Below are positions 26,791 to 39,355 of a DNA stretch of 64,000 nt, piece after piece (position 1 is the stretch's first letter; the number at the start of each line of letters is the position of its first letter). The notes beneath the pieces were generated by a model. The model was not told where the DNA came from. It saw only the letters and a program-made list of their open reading frames with translations, and ran no database searches. A program made the translations under genes and the position numbers. Source of the DNA: Pelargonium x hortorum (Eukaryota; Streptophyta; Magnoliopsida; Geraniales; Geraniaceae); the NCBI GenBank assembly GCA_036897525.1, contig JAYMTJ010000044.1, positions 1 through 64,000 on the forward strand, written 5' to 3'.

Positions 26791-27204
26791 ATGCCCACTA
26801 ATTTCAACTCCTTAAATATGAGCATAATTTGTACCCAGTTTAGTGGTCCTTATTCTGTAAAAGTAGCAAAATATAGAAATTACTTGAACCCTGGAGAGGC
26901 CCCTTGTTTGCTTGTTAAGCAAGTGTTTTACTCGTGTAATACTAAACTCCCAACTTCTAAAAAAATACCAGGTAGGCCTCTAGATACTTTAAATAGGCAC
27001 AGGATTAAAAGTCTAGCATACCGAGAAATGTACTTATTTGCCAAGTATAAAATTCTAGTAAATACCTTTCTTTTAGGGCCTCTTTTTCTAACAATTCTAG
27101 AGAGTCGTACTGAGGTTATAACCAGGTCAGACTTGTACTCTAAGCAAAACGAACTCCTGCAGTTAAGGCTTTGTGTATATAAGGAATACTCCCCAGAGAA
27201 ATAA
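26791..27204 (+). other. 137-codon open frame, longest in the window
   Basis: The product would begin MPTNFNSLNM. It has one mildly hydrophobic segment at about residues 90-101 (ILVNTFLLGPLF) and otherwise mixed basic and polar sequence. No domain, repeat or family is recognised. A minus-strand frame of 93 codons overlaps most of it, a sign of locally low stop density and not of coding on both strands. Its length is only slightly above the rough chance expectation for 64 kb at this composition. If any frame here is a real lineage-specific mitochondrial ORF, this is the first to test. Confidence 0.18.
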
Positions 27205-30200
27205 AACAAGACTAAGAATTTAAAACCCCGGCTTGTGTAAGTAAAGAGAAAGAATATTTTACGAACTTGGAAAACACCCTCTTTATCTACAAGCTAAGTT
27301 AACAGAGCAGGTAACTCCTTTTCTTTTAATGTACATATCATAACAAAAAGTCCTTGGAAAGAGAGAAATAAGCTGCCAAGCAAGGCAAGGAAGTCGTGGC
27401 TTTTACAAGTCTTATATTAACTCTAGATTCTCGCAATTAAAAGCGCGTTTCACTGAAGTCCCATTCTTAAATACTAGGATAAATGTGAGTAGTAGGGATC
27501 CTTTTCCAGGATAACTCTAATGCACAAGTTTCTTATATTCGCGGGTAATAGGAACCCTGGAGTAATTCACAGAATAAAACGTAAAACCGGGGTCTTTTGA
27601 TTGCCAGAATAGATCGACTAGGACAAGCGTATTTACTAAATTCGATACACTTTGAAAGAGTTTTAGCTTACTAAAAAACGGAGTACAAAAAAAAGTCCCA
27701 TCTCTAATTGTACCGTCCCGATTTCATATTAGAGGAGAAAGAAAAATCCTTTTTTAAATTCACAAATCTTACAGCCCTTACCCAAAAATATATAGCAAAA
27801 CTGTTCCGGGCCCCGGTATTTTGAAAGAGATCGAGTGTATAATATATATAAGATAGGCGATAAAGAATTTGCTACTAAAATCTGAATCAGATTGTGGCTA
27901 TGATTAAAATTGCTAATACTCGTAACGGAAAATCAATCCTTCTTAGTTTAACTCTTTGGATAGTCTTCCTTTTCTCGGGGTAGACCTCATAGTCATTTCT
28001 GTTGAGAGAAAAACCCCTTTATTATTACACTGGTGCTATTCTAACTAAAAATTTCCCCTAAGTTTAAAGTGCATATATTTTTTCATTACAATACCCTTAT
28101 AATTGGAACTAAAACCCGTGGGATTTTCTTGTAAGAGTACTCCTCGCGAAGAATTAGTATAGAGTATATCCCCTACCTTGGAATAGAAACAAGAATGCGT
28201 GATTATAAGAAAGAAAGAAAGAGAGGAGTCCGTGGGCACTTAACCGGGGATATTTATTACCAAACCGTTCCGCTAACAGGATTTCTAAGAAGAGTATAGC
28301 AGCTATGGGGATTCTTCTTTTTGTGTTTCTGTATGTACTCTAGTTAAAGGCGGTAAAAGAAGAAGAAGAGTTAAGGATACCCCAGTTCCACGGCTCGCAA
28401 ATGGCTAGAGAGAATGCTAGACCTTCTTTCTTTTATGAGACTAGACACATATAGCTGTAGAAAGGACTTCCTTAGAATAAAACAGGAGTAATGTACATAG
28501 GTAAAGATGAGATCTTAATAGCATAATTTATCAAATTAATTGATAAGAAAAGAACATATAATTAAAGTAAATAACTAGTTTTTTCTATAAATGGCAAGCA
28601 GATAATTCATTATTTATAACCTATATAAATCTGGGGTAAACAAGTACTTAAAAAAGAGGTAAACTGGCATGAGACTTTAATATTATTCCTTCCAGTATTT
28701 TACTAGAAAAGACTCCGTAAAAGAAAGATTTGCGCTTTATAACTTATTGTAATAGTGCTTTTCTTTCGTGGCAATTCCAAGATCTTCTAATTTAAAGAGA
28801 GGGGCCCTCTAGATTTTAGGTTACAGATATCTTAATTTCGGGTGTCTCCTATTTCAAATTGTAGCCGCAAACAAGTCGAGAAAGACAACAAACATCATAT
28901 AATTTGGTTTGTCTACTTAGAGTTGTCCTTCAAGGGGAGTTTAGCTCTTACCTTTGTGTAGCTAAATTCGTGGATTCATATATTGGGTTTTATTTAACGG
29001 TAACACCTAACAAAATGCAATAGAAAAAATATCAAGGGATAAATGTGTTAAATTAGTGTCTTTTATATTCGATATAGGACATTCGGTATTGCTGGATAAG
29101 ATTATGAGGCCAGTTGCCCCTATAACAATAGTCAGACTCATTATTTATTTTATATTATAACACGAACTTTCGGCTATAGCAATTAATTTCTTGTGTCTAC
29201 CCTCTCCAATCTAAAAGAGAAATGAAACTCCAATACCCCTCCCAAAAGTTTCATATAATTTATTCTCTACGGCCCAAAACCAAGCACTTAATGACATCCT
29301 TTGCTCTAATCTTCTATCAGTGCCTCTAGATTGACAGTACTTTTACAACTACTCTGAAGTTTCTCGCCATTTGGTACAATTCCCAGATTCTTTAGAGAGT
29401 AGCCAGTGTTGTTCGATATTTCTTATGTATAGCTTTTGTATAGTTGGCTTAGGATCCTGTATAGGCACTTCTCATTATTAATTGTGTTTATACACCCTGG
29501 GAAATAAATGGAAAGCGAAACCCGAAAGTGAAAGTAAGGAGCTTTCTCTACTCTAGAGTTAAAGAAAGTTCTAGCCTCGGAAATTAGAATTTTAAGAGTA
29601 AATCCCTGACCTTAAAAGGAATAATTTATACTTTGACTCTTTCTAAATTGTTTTATGGAATCTGCTAATCTACTAAATAAAACCGATTCTAACTGGTCTA
29701 AGATAAGAACTTCGGGTGTAATTGTTAGCTTAATTTAAGTATTAGCACCTTACCAGGTTTGTCCAAAATAAAAGCGTTCTAATCCCCTAGCAGTAGAATT
29801 CCTAGTATGTTATAGAATTGCAGAGGAAACAGAGAAAGCCTTTTTATTTAGTCAAGAATTTAAAGCTTTTATGCTTTATTCCCCTATTATATAGCCCAAT
29901 ATTATTATATTAGGAAGACGCGTTACTTTGGGAAGCCCTTTGCTTTAGGTCTGTTCGATTCGGCAACTTAGTTCAACATATGAAATACTTATGTCACTTC
30001 TTTTTAATTATCTCTAAGCTAACCTTGGAAAGAAACGCAATATATTGTAATATACCTACATTCGAGTAACTAAAGCCCTTTCTAAATGTAAAATCAGTTA
30101 AGTCTGCTATACAATACAAACTTAATCCGAATTCGAGAAACTTCTTATTATTAAGTAGTTAAGGCACTTGATGGGGTATCCCATTTTGACGGTATTCGTA

Positions 30201-32731
30201 GCTTCTCTTACCTCTATAATCGGCATATAGTAACATACTTTAAGAATCCTCCTAATAAGGAACATTCATTTTGTACTTTGACTTGAATTAAAAAGAAAGA
30301 AGTATCCTGCACTGCACTCCTTCTATAGCTCCTTGTTTTGAGAGCAGTTTAATATGCCTATCCCTTTGTAAATCCCTTTACTTTAAATCTTAAAGGTTTG
30401 CTCTTTTAGTTATGGTAATAAGGATTTTAGTTAATATGTCATACATAATTTCATTTATTTCTGAGAGTGCCTCTTCTTTATGGGAGTTGCTTTTTACTGC
30501 GAAAGGTCTGAGCTTAGAATTACAGGGGAAATCATCGAGTGCCCCTTTCCTTTTATTTTAAACAGCAGGTTTTCTTAAGTAATAGGCTAGTATTTTCTTT
30601 TTCCTATACGTAATAACGTTGCTTTTTATTTATTTCTTTTTCTTATAAGATCACAGAATTAATTTAATTGTTTCTTTGCAAAGTTAGGTAATGCTAGTTC
30701 AGTGATAGCTATAGAGAATTTTTTGGAATATTCGCTGAATTATAAACCAATTTTCACTCTGTTTTAGTGTCTTAATTTAAGGTCCCTTCTCTAGTTGGGG
30801 GAATAAAGAATGTTTGTTACAGCTAAGAGAATTTTGAATTTTAAATTAATATTAAGTATTTTTACTAACGGTCCTTAAGTTTTTTATTTGCACTTTACTA
30901 TTATTAGAACCCTACTTACTATATCTAACTTATATGTATTTTTTATTTTGTTGATTATTCCTCAATCAGAAAAGGAAGTCATGTAAATTTTGACTTGTAA
31001 CCAAAGTTCACCTAAATTAAAGGAAATAAACGCAGCTGGGCGAAACCCAAATCTTAAAATAGGTAGTAGTTCTTTGTGTAACGAGTCTATGCCCCGGAAA
31101 AATGAAATATGTCATTTTAGATAAATGACAAATATCTGGCAAAAGCTTTTAATTCACTTTCTTGTTAGCCCACAGCTTCCGAATTCTTTTCTATTATTTG
31201 TTTTAGTTGTTTTAGAGACTCATAATATAATGATCTTAGTGGTTCCTGATAAAAGATTTAGATTATACTGTAGAAGAACTCAATTAAAGAACCTGTAACT
31301 ATATGTTTTGAGAGCATATTCCTAAATTCCTTTGTCTTTTTGAAGGTTTAGGTACTTACACGGCTAAATGTCTAACTAATTCTAATGGATGGTAAGGAGA
31401 TAACATAAACAGAGTTCTTGAGTTTCAGTTTGGATTCTTTGTATTCATGGAAAGCAGGCTGATGCGCAGGCAAAGGAGATGGTTAAAAGATAGGTTTTTT
31501 TTCCTCGGACCCCCGCACATAGCACAAAACAGCTTCTTTTCTTTTCTTTTTTATGGTAGCATTCCTTTTATCATCTATATATCCTGACTACTACTTAATA
31601 TCCAATAATATAATTAATTAATAAAAAACTAGAATCGAAAATTTTGTAGGGTCTACTATCTACTAAGAAAGATATCTGATCGGTGTCTTTTTTTTGTTTG
31701 AGTGTTTAACTATTGTAATCTTTTCTACAGGGCACCCTGTCAAATTTTAAGAGTAAGTGGCTAAAAAAAGGCATCTCCTTATCGCTATGAATATGAAAAG
31801 CCGATAAGTGTTGCCTGATACTTTGCATAGAACTTCCTAAAATCCTGTTTAATTGCTTCAGTTTAGTCTGAGGTAGCCTAGACACCCAAGGATAGCCCTT
31901 TTTTCTAATTATTAATTTTCTGAACATAAAGACTTAGTAAGAACTATAGATAAAATGGAAAGGTTCTTGTAACAGGAATGAGGGGACTTTCTTTAAAGAT
32001 TACGTGTAAAGGAAAAAACTGCAACTTATATTTTAAACCCTACCCTGTACAAGAAGTGTGAAGCCTGAATCTCATAACCAAAAATACATTTACTTTTAAC
32101 TAGGGGAACCCCTACAATCTAAAGGGTATCTTACACGCCCCAAAACGCCTATTAAGTAAAAAAAAGCACTCTTGCGAAAAAACTTCAAATATCGAGAATT
32201 ATACAAGTAATTTCGTATTAAATTAAAGAAATTGTACCTTATGCTTGTACTAATATATAAATAACCCCAATTTAGTTTGAACCTAATTAAACACTTCAGT
32301 TCAGGCAAAAAAAAGTGAACTAAAAATAGAGCCTTCAAATGTCTGCCCCTTAATAATATCCTAAAAAGAGAATATATATTACTAAATAAATAATACAAAA
32401 AACCGCAAAGTACAAGAAAAACTTAGCAGACCCCAGTAAAGGATCGCGGTATCCTCGGGAAAACACAAAAGACGCCTTCTCTAAGTAGTTTAAGTTAAGG
32501 GGGGGTTATGCTTGCTTTAAACACTCAATACCGAATATTGTAACAAAACTTTACTTTAGGCTTATAAGAGGCCGTACACAACTTAAGATCTATACATACC
32601 AATAAATAAGAAATTCGATATTAATAGTTAAACACGGGTTTACCAAAGCTAGGACCCACAAGCACTACTGCGGAAGGGACTCTGTTTCAAGCGGAACTGT
32701 AACTAACAAAAAAAATAGAAAATCCCTGTTA
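27205..32731. other. spacer, hairpin only
   Basis: Apart from the hairpin at 31110-31130, nothing is recognised. A minus-strand frame of 100 codons at 32096-32398 is Tyr-, Phe- and Arg-rich and translates AT-rich DNA. Confidence 0.6.
31110..31130. repeat. 8-bp hairpin with 5-nt loop
   Basis: TGTCATTT and AAATGACA pair perfectly around TAGAT. No neighbouring gene gives it an obvious role. Confidence 0.5.
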
Positions 32732-32758
32732 GAAGCCCCCCAAAGGGGGGAATTCTTC
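32732..32758. repeat. G/C-clamped hairpin in AT-rich spacer
   Basis: Six C (32736-32741) and six G (32745-32750) pair around AAA. GAAG before and CTTC after extend the stem across an AATT bulge. It stands out because runs of G and C are rare nearby. No T run follows on either side, so it is not a classic intrinsic terminator. Confidence 0.6.
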
Positions 32759-35700
32759 AAAAGTAAAGCTCTCTTAGATTCATAAAAATTACCGGTATCA
32801 AGTTAAATCTTCAAAAAATTGATTCTACTAGGATATCCGAAAGAAAAGCCTAAGCCTTAATACAGCTGTTTATAACTACTTACTTTTATCTCTATCTGCC
32901 GCATACTAAAAAACAAACAACCCTTTGATTTAAGTAAAGCCTTTGCCTTGGGTCTTTCTTACGGAGCTTCTATCATTTACAGCTTATTCTTCTAGATTTT
33001 CTACTTGTAGATTGACTGGTGAAGAGTTTAGTAACCAGCTTGATCGGTTATTTCATTTCAAGCTTTCTCGGGTCTTAGGGTATTCCTTTGGAATTTATGA
33101 ATAGGTTCTAAACCTGGTTTGGTTACTTTTTAAAGACAGGAAAAATTCTAGTTGATTAAGGAGCTTAGCTTATAGGAACCTAAAAGAAGATATAAAAAGT
33201 GTCTAGAATTTCGGTTTTTACAATAGGAGTGAGTTTAGTTGTAGCTCATCTCATAAGAGTAAGGCCCCATATTTCAGGTTATAAGACAAGACCCCTCCTA
33301 AGACAGGTAGAACCCATATGAGGAAGACACTAAGAAAAGTACATCTCTAAAGAAAGTTTTGGAGGTTAAGAAGAAGTGTTATGGGATTATAATAAGAGGA
33401 TACCCGGTACGAGATACTCCTGACTTTTTTTTAGATAAGGGTACAACGAATTGAAAATAACATGCATAGCTTCAACTCCTTATTCTATGAGGAGACTAGG
33501 GCCTGCTAATTAGGGGCGCCCTCTTCGAAACTACTCAATTACCAAAGGAATAACTTTCTAACAAGATCAAAATCGAGTTATATCTATACCGGGCAAATCC
33601 TTTTGTTGAGTCAACTTTAATACTATTTTATATTAGTCGGTCTGTTTCTGTACCAAAAATCCCAACCTGTTTTTATGTCAGAGATTGCTAATGTTTAATT
33701 CAATTTCTATATTTAAGCGACCCTTTATACTGGAGACAATTCAATGTATTTTACTTGTCATAGTAGATAAATTCCATAAAGTACTTACTTTTATAGGAGC
33801 TCCCTGTTATCCTCAATTACACGAAAGACCGACAATTACCGAGGGATTCCCAATCCTTAACTGTTCAGAGTGCTTCAATTCATTTTAGAGTTTCTCAGTT
33901 TTAGCAATTATAGAATCCAATTATGAAAGGAAGGGTTTTGCTCTTATACCATAAAGTAGTTACAAGGGTTGCGTTTAGGAGTTAGGGTTAACTACATATA
34001 CTTGTTTTGCTACCCAAAGGAGTACAACTTCCTCTTTGTTATACACGCTAAACTTTTTCGTTTAGAAAGTCTAGAATCCCTAAGCCAAAAAATCCTGTAT
34101 CGTTTAGCAGCAATTTGGTTTAAGCAGTAGCAACAAGAAGTAAACTCTTCAAAAAGTATACTACGGGATCCCGGACCTGAAGTTTCTAAAAACTGGACCA
34201 TAATTGGTACATAACTAGAACCAAAGTCGTTGTGGGTCACTTTTAGTGATAAGAGGGGGGGGTATCTCTGAGTGATTCGGGTGCTCTAAAGGACAACTTT
34301 ATTATATAAATAAAAGGAACAGAACCTTGCCTACGGCTTAAAAACCCAATAAAGTAGTCGCACAAGAGAAGGTGCCGCTAGTCATCCTTACTTTATTTAA
34401 AGAGGACCTGCTTAATAGACCTAGCCGAGTGCAAAAACGATCTACTACGGGAGCCTTACTAACTAACCTCATTTAACGATAAAGAGCATAGAACAGGTGG
34501 ACCTTAAAAGAGTTACTTCTTTGTGAGTGCATTCCTGTATCTGAAATAAGTAGTAATTCTAAAGCAAGGTAAATGTTCCAGACCGTTAATTAAAAGTAAG
34601 ATAGGAAATTGAACTGTAAATAGCAACAGTTATTAATATTAAAGGCATGGCATCTATAAACTAGCGATAAAAGCATTTTAGATAGAGACTTCTTTTGGTA
34701 ATTCCTAAGTCTTTTGGAAGTCTTTACGGAAAAGGATTCTTAATCTATAGTACTTCTTTATCCTGGAATTTCTTAGTTTTAGTGGGTCTGTACGTGTTAA
34801 AGTAAGGAGATTGTCTACTTGGGTTTCTGTATAGTATAGACTCATTCTTTCATGCAAGGGGAAATATCATCCTTATTGTTCTAAAGGAATTCAGAGTAAA
34901 GCTCTGAAGAAGAGTTTCTAGTAAAGGAAAGTCTTTTAAAAAAGGAAAATCTAGAGTAACTAAAGAATAAAATCTTGAAAAGTACAAGCTAATTTGTAGA
35001 ATTAGGAAGAGTTTAGTAATTAATCTTGCCTACTAAGTGTCCCCATAGTTTCAAGTTTTGAGTCTTATAGAAGGTAACCCCCTCAATATAACTAGTCCGT
35101 TGGACACCTTTTCGCTGATCAAGGAAATTCTAATTACAGTTTTTCAATTTATAAGGAGATTTTATTTGTTATGCAGCCTTACAGAGTACCTAACAAAGTA
35201 TTGGGGGACAGTCAATCGAGGAGAAGGTAAGAGGAGGAGTTTGTACAAGGTTTTGTTACAAAAGGGGTCCCCCTCTACAGTAAGAGGAATTAAAAGAAGT
35301 TTCTTGTAGTCTTTACTAGTAGATCTATATTAAGGCTTACAATGAGGCTAGGCCTGCAATATGACAAGGTTTCGAGGGCCCCCTTAATAAATGTTACACG
35401 ATTACCAATAAGCATTTCTTAAAAAAGCCCCCTTCAAGCAGAGGAAGAATGTCCTTTATTTAGAGGAGGTTTAGAGCCTTTGATATTACAAGTTTTATGG
35501 GATTGATATGGCTACGAGGTCCTATTCCTAAAAGGCTGTAGCTATAAAGGCCTGTATCAAAGTTAATATGAGTTGCAATAAGGGAAAGACGAGGATCCAG
35601 TTAAATCTATTTGGATGAAAACCGAGTTGTCTATTTACTTCTAAGTAACGTAACAAGCTAAGTCGGACTAACTAAAGACGATTCTAATAAGAGATGGAAA

Positions 35701-38700
35701 ATATAGCTTAAGGAAACACCTCAAACTCTCTCTTTGTCAGGAAACTACATTCACTTTATAACTGCCCCGCTTGTAAAACACCTAGACTCAAAATTGAAGT
35801 GAAGCTTCTTATCTTACTAAACAGGGGTCCTCATTGCTTAAGGGGGTATTGCCTTTTGTAGTGTTTTAATAGGGCTTCCACTTGGCTAGGGGGGTGGTGG
35901 TAAGTTTTTTTTTAGAAAGGGTACACTCTGCTTTTGAGGTACGAGAATACAAATAGCTACACTAAGCTGTACAACAGAAACTAAATCAACTATAATTACA
36001 GGGAATACACTCCTATTAATAAGTTTAACTCGTATAGATTCTAGGATGGGACAATCAGGAGGCATGAAGAATTAAGTCAAAATAAAGTCAAGAAGGCTGG
36101 ACAAAGACCCATGACAACAAAAAGAGTATAGCTGCAAAGACGGGTACTGCTACAAACAGAAGTTTTATTTCCTTTTACTTACTCAAATAAAGAAATCTCC
36201 TGCAAACAAAGATGGGAGCCCATAAGACAGGTATCCCCGAGTGCTCTAACATAGGCATAGAAGGAAAGTCTAGCTCTAAGGAAAGCTATTTTCGGGAAGG
36301 TACGGATTTTCCCGTAAAGTAAGTCAATTTTAATGCTAGCGAATGAGCAGAGGCTAAAGGTCCTAGTTTCTAGTAGTCAATTTGGGTTTATTCTGCTTAT
36401 TCTATGGAATCTGCATTCCTTATTATTTAAAGTTTACAGGTTTTCTAATTACTAAAATATAGTATAGTAAAGAAAGTTTAGGAATTAAAGAAAAGTAGGG
36501 CAAAAGTCTTTGTATTTTAGTCCAGTTGTAGGTATACTCAATACACTACCCAATCCCGCGTTAACCTTCTTTTATTCAGCACCTTATTTAATAGATTATA
36601 GATTAATAAAGGAGACCTGCTAAGGCTCTATCCTCCTCAGCGATAAGAACATGGAAGAAGAGGAAGATCCTTAAGGAGTGACTTCCCTGTAGTATTTCTT
36701 TCTAGCCGCTTTATCTAAGTCTAAGTGATTCTAGCTGACTACTTTTATAGAACTTTTAAGCTCCCTTTTCTTAGTGCCTTAGAAGATAATAAATACATGC
36801 TTTTACGTGACTGCAGCCAAGGGAGGGAAGTGTGAGGAGTATAAATAAAGAAACCTACTTACGTCATAGCCAACAACTGCTACTGCTTATGACTTACTTT
36901 TGTTACTCTATACTTATGCATACCTACCCTCTTACTATAAATCTTGTTATTCTTCCCAATTCCTGGAGGCAAATAACTTGACGATACTCGCATTAAAGTG
37001 ACTCTAACTTGGATTAACTATCTCACTCATTAGGAATTTGGAAGTATCTTGCTATTAGTTAGTAATTCTAATTTCTTAGGTTTTCTTATAAGAAATTTTA
37101 AACAAGTAATTACAACACTCTTTTAGGGGCTCTCCCTACTTCAACTTCAAGCTACCAAAATGGGTGTACTAAAACGTAGAATCCATAACCGAAGATAGGG
37201 TAAACCATTGCATTTCTACTTAATGCTAGAATTTTCTAAGAGGATATTTTCAGATACAAGCGTTCGTTAGCCAACAAACTTTCACTTCTGCCTTTGGGTG
37301 AAGCGAGGGAAAATTTGAAATTTGTAATATACTATTATGAGTATATTAAGGGAATTGAGTTAGGAATCAGAATATCTTATATAGAAATAGAATCTCCCCA
37401 GATTATAGATAGACCCGAGATATTTATTGGATGCACCTAAAACTCATATAATGGTATGAATGCCAGCAATAATTAGTGTTAAATTGCTCTCAAAGTTAGA
37501 GTACGAACGCGGGTTTGAATCTAGTCTAGGGAGTTAGTATAAAGCTTTGTTTGAAGAAGATAGCTGGGGGAGCTCTTAGCCTTACACTTGAGCGGTTATA
37601 GGCTATCCATATTAATGGTTCAAACAGTAGTAACTTTTTTGTGCTCGAAAACTAAATATTAGCTTAAACGAATTTGGAACCTACTGCATTTCCTAATTTC
37701 ACACTGGATCGAATCTATTAAAAAAGCTACGCTCATACCTTTGATTTAGCTGTTTCTAATTACAGAGACTGGCGCGAACCGGGGTCATAACAAAACTTTG
37801 TTAGAAAAAACTAGAGTTATAGAAACTTCTTTACACGGATCGATATCTAGAAGGGGCATAAAATTCTCTGCGTATCAGACTCTACGTCTTTAAGATAAGG
37901 TCCCTTGAAGTCAAAGATTTCCTTTTTTTTTAAGACTTTGTAAGGGGAACTTGTTCATTTGAACCCACCTTTTATGTGAATTCTCTTTGTTGTATTACCT
38001 TTTGAATGAGAAATGTAAACTTCGAAACACTTCTGCTTCTCATATACATTCTGATATAAGTACTTTCCGATAAAGGAGATGCTTCAATTCTTATCTGTTC
38101 TGTGCCGGTAAAGGAAAGAATACAGAATTGTTGCTACTAACCTTGTTTGTAGGATAAGGAGTCTAATAACCGAATATATATTCAATTGGGTTCTTGTTAA
38201 ACCTGTAACTGACTAATCCGATAAAGAACTTATAGAATTCCTTAACTTGCTTTTGAGTTTGAGACAATCTTAATCTTAGAGAAGCGACTTATATGAAAGG
38301 GACTCTCTATCTAGGATTATAGCTTGTGAATGCGATTAAGACTCGGAACTTTCCTATTGGTATAACATAACTTTTTAAAACTTGCCGGAAGGTTGGGACA
38401 AAAGAAAAGCGGTTCCTAAAAAAGAGAACTTATTCTCTCACAGCCAGCACCATAATGTACAAGGTATTTTAAAAAATCAAGAAGTTTTTTTTTTATCATC
38501 ATAGTTTCTATTTAAGGCTTCTGTTTTACCCCTGTTTGCAACTTAGCATCAAACTTGTTTACAAGACTTGATTACTTTTATCAATAGAAGTATACCTGAC
38601 AAGGCCCCTATTTTTTTCGCAAAGTGGGTGTCAACCCCGTTCGAGTATTATTTCATGTAAGTTTCTTGGTTAGTAAAAGTATACTAGTATAATACGCAAC

Positions 38701-38793
38701 ACAAAAAAATCACTTAGTAGAGAAAAAATAACAGATCTTTACGAGACTCCTTGTATAGGTCTTTGAATAGCATTCCAGAAAGCAGTGATTAGA
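32759..38793. other. 6-kb spacer before the tRNA graveyard
   Basis: Holds an 8-bp GGGCGCCC palindrome near 33514 and a run of eight G at 34255-34262. No tRNA-like or protein-like remnant was found despite the tRNA cluster that follows. Confidence 0.6.
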
Positions 38794-38844
38794 CGAGGAT
38801 CCGCTTAAGAGTACAGGTCAGTGGTTCGAATCCTGTCACCTTGA
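38794..38844 (+). pseudogene. tRNA-Pro remnant (plant mitochondrial type)
   Basis: The last 22 nt (38823-38844, starting GGTTCGAATCC and ending CACCTTGA) agree, from memory, with the T arm, acceptor strand and discriminator of plant mitochondrial tRNA-Pro(UGG). GTACAG at 38811-38816 fits the 3' side of its anticodon stem, and CGAGG at 38794-38798 fits its first five bases. The region is only 51 nt against about 75 for the whole gene. The D arm and the anticodon are gone, so it cannot work as a tRNA-Pro. It lies 32 nt upstream of a tRNA-Glu-like sequence on the same strand and about 440 nt from a tRNA-Gln-like sequence on the other. That clustering makes a true mitochondrial origin more likely than chance. 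Confidence 0.65.
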
Positions 38845-38876
38845 TTGAATATGAAAATTCTTTACTAATTCTTAAT

Positions 38877-38941
38877 GTCCCTTTCGTCTAGTGGTTAGGA
38901 CATCGTCTTTTCAAGTCGAAGATGGGTCTCCCTAAGGGATA
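38877..38941 (+). pseudogene. tRNA-Glu (TTC) with shortened T arm
   Basis: Positions 38877-38924 follow plant mitochondrial tRNA-Glu almost base for base. They include the acceptor start GTCCCTT, the D arm with GTGGTTAGGAC, and an anticodon arm with T33, TTC and A37. The 3' acceptor strand AAGGGAT (38934-38940) pairs along the whole stem with one G-T pair, and position 73 is A. Between them the T arm is reduced. Instead of a 5-bp stem with the 7-nt TTCGATT-type loop there is GGG-TCT-CCC, which leaves 65 nt against about 72. The T-T mismatch in the anticodon stem also occurs in the plant gene as I remember it. Loss of the TTC loop would prevent the usual D-loop/T-loop contact, so I call it a pseudogene. 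The acceptor and anticodon parts are so well kept that a recently damaged or structurally reduced working tRNA remains possible. Confidence 0.7.
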
Positions 38942-39281
38942 AGTATGCAACACTCTTTCGGCCCTCTAATTTAATTAGTCAAATCTAGTAGAAGTTTAAA
39001 AGGGTGGATCTAATATCGCTAAAATGACCTCGTAATTCAAGACAAAAAACCGTATTTAATTTAATCGGGATCTTTTATATCCTTGATATAAGCTCGGCAA
39101 TCAATAAAGAGATGGGTTAAATTCCGGATCCGGATAGTAACTTCTCCCTAGAATTTAGAATACAACTCCGCTAGTCAAGAGGAATATACCACATAAATAA
39201 AGCCTACCTATACCTACTTCTAAGTGTATGGGATAAGATACTTTTGTTGACATAATAGGATCCATTTAGGTGTTTCAGAAT

Positions 39282-39355
39282 CCAAAGGAAAAGGTTTTGA
39301 ACCCTTGCATGCCTATTACACGAATTGGTACCTTATCAACTTTGTAATAACTCAA
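39282..39355 (-). pseudogene. tRNA-Gln-like degenerate copy
   Basis: On the minus strand the 3' half closely follows plant mitochondrial tRNA-Gln(UUG): GGCATGCAA, then a T arm GGGTTCAAAACC, then CTTTT. About 22 of 25 bases agree with the gene as I remember it. The 5' half is weaker but keeps TTGAGT for the acceptor start and the TAAGG of the D arm. The anticodon loop no longer contains TTG, and the two acceptor strands do not pair, so this is a decayed copy. It lies 340 bp beyond the tRNA-Glu-like sequence in the opposite orientation. A second, shorter piece of the same tRNA lies at 63213-63238. Confidence 0.55.

Noticed and set aside
26928-27209. 93-codon minus-strand frame opposite the longest plus-strand frame.
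   Set aside because: It is a shadow of a locally stop-poor stretch, with no recognised product.
31706-32398. Two consecutive minus-strand frames of 73 and 100 codons, considered as a possible operon.
   Set aside because: They are rich in Phe, Tyr and Leu as expected from AT-rich DNA, show no family resemblance, and have no start signals.
37512-37524. GGGTTTGAATCT, T-loop-like.
   Set aside because: The flanks do not pair as a T stem and no other tRNA arm is present.
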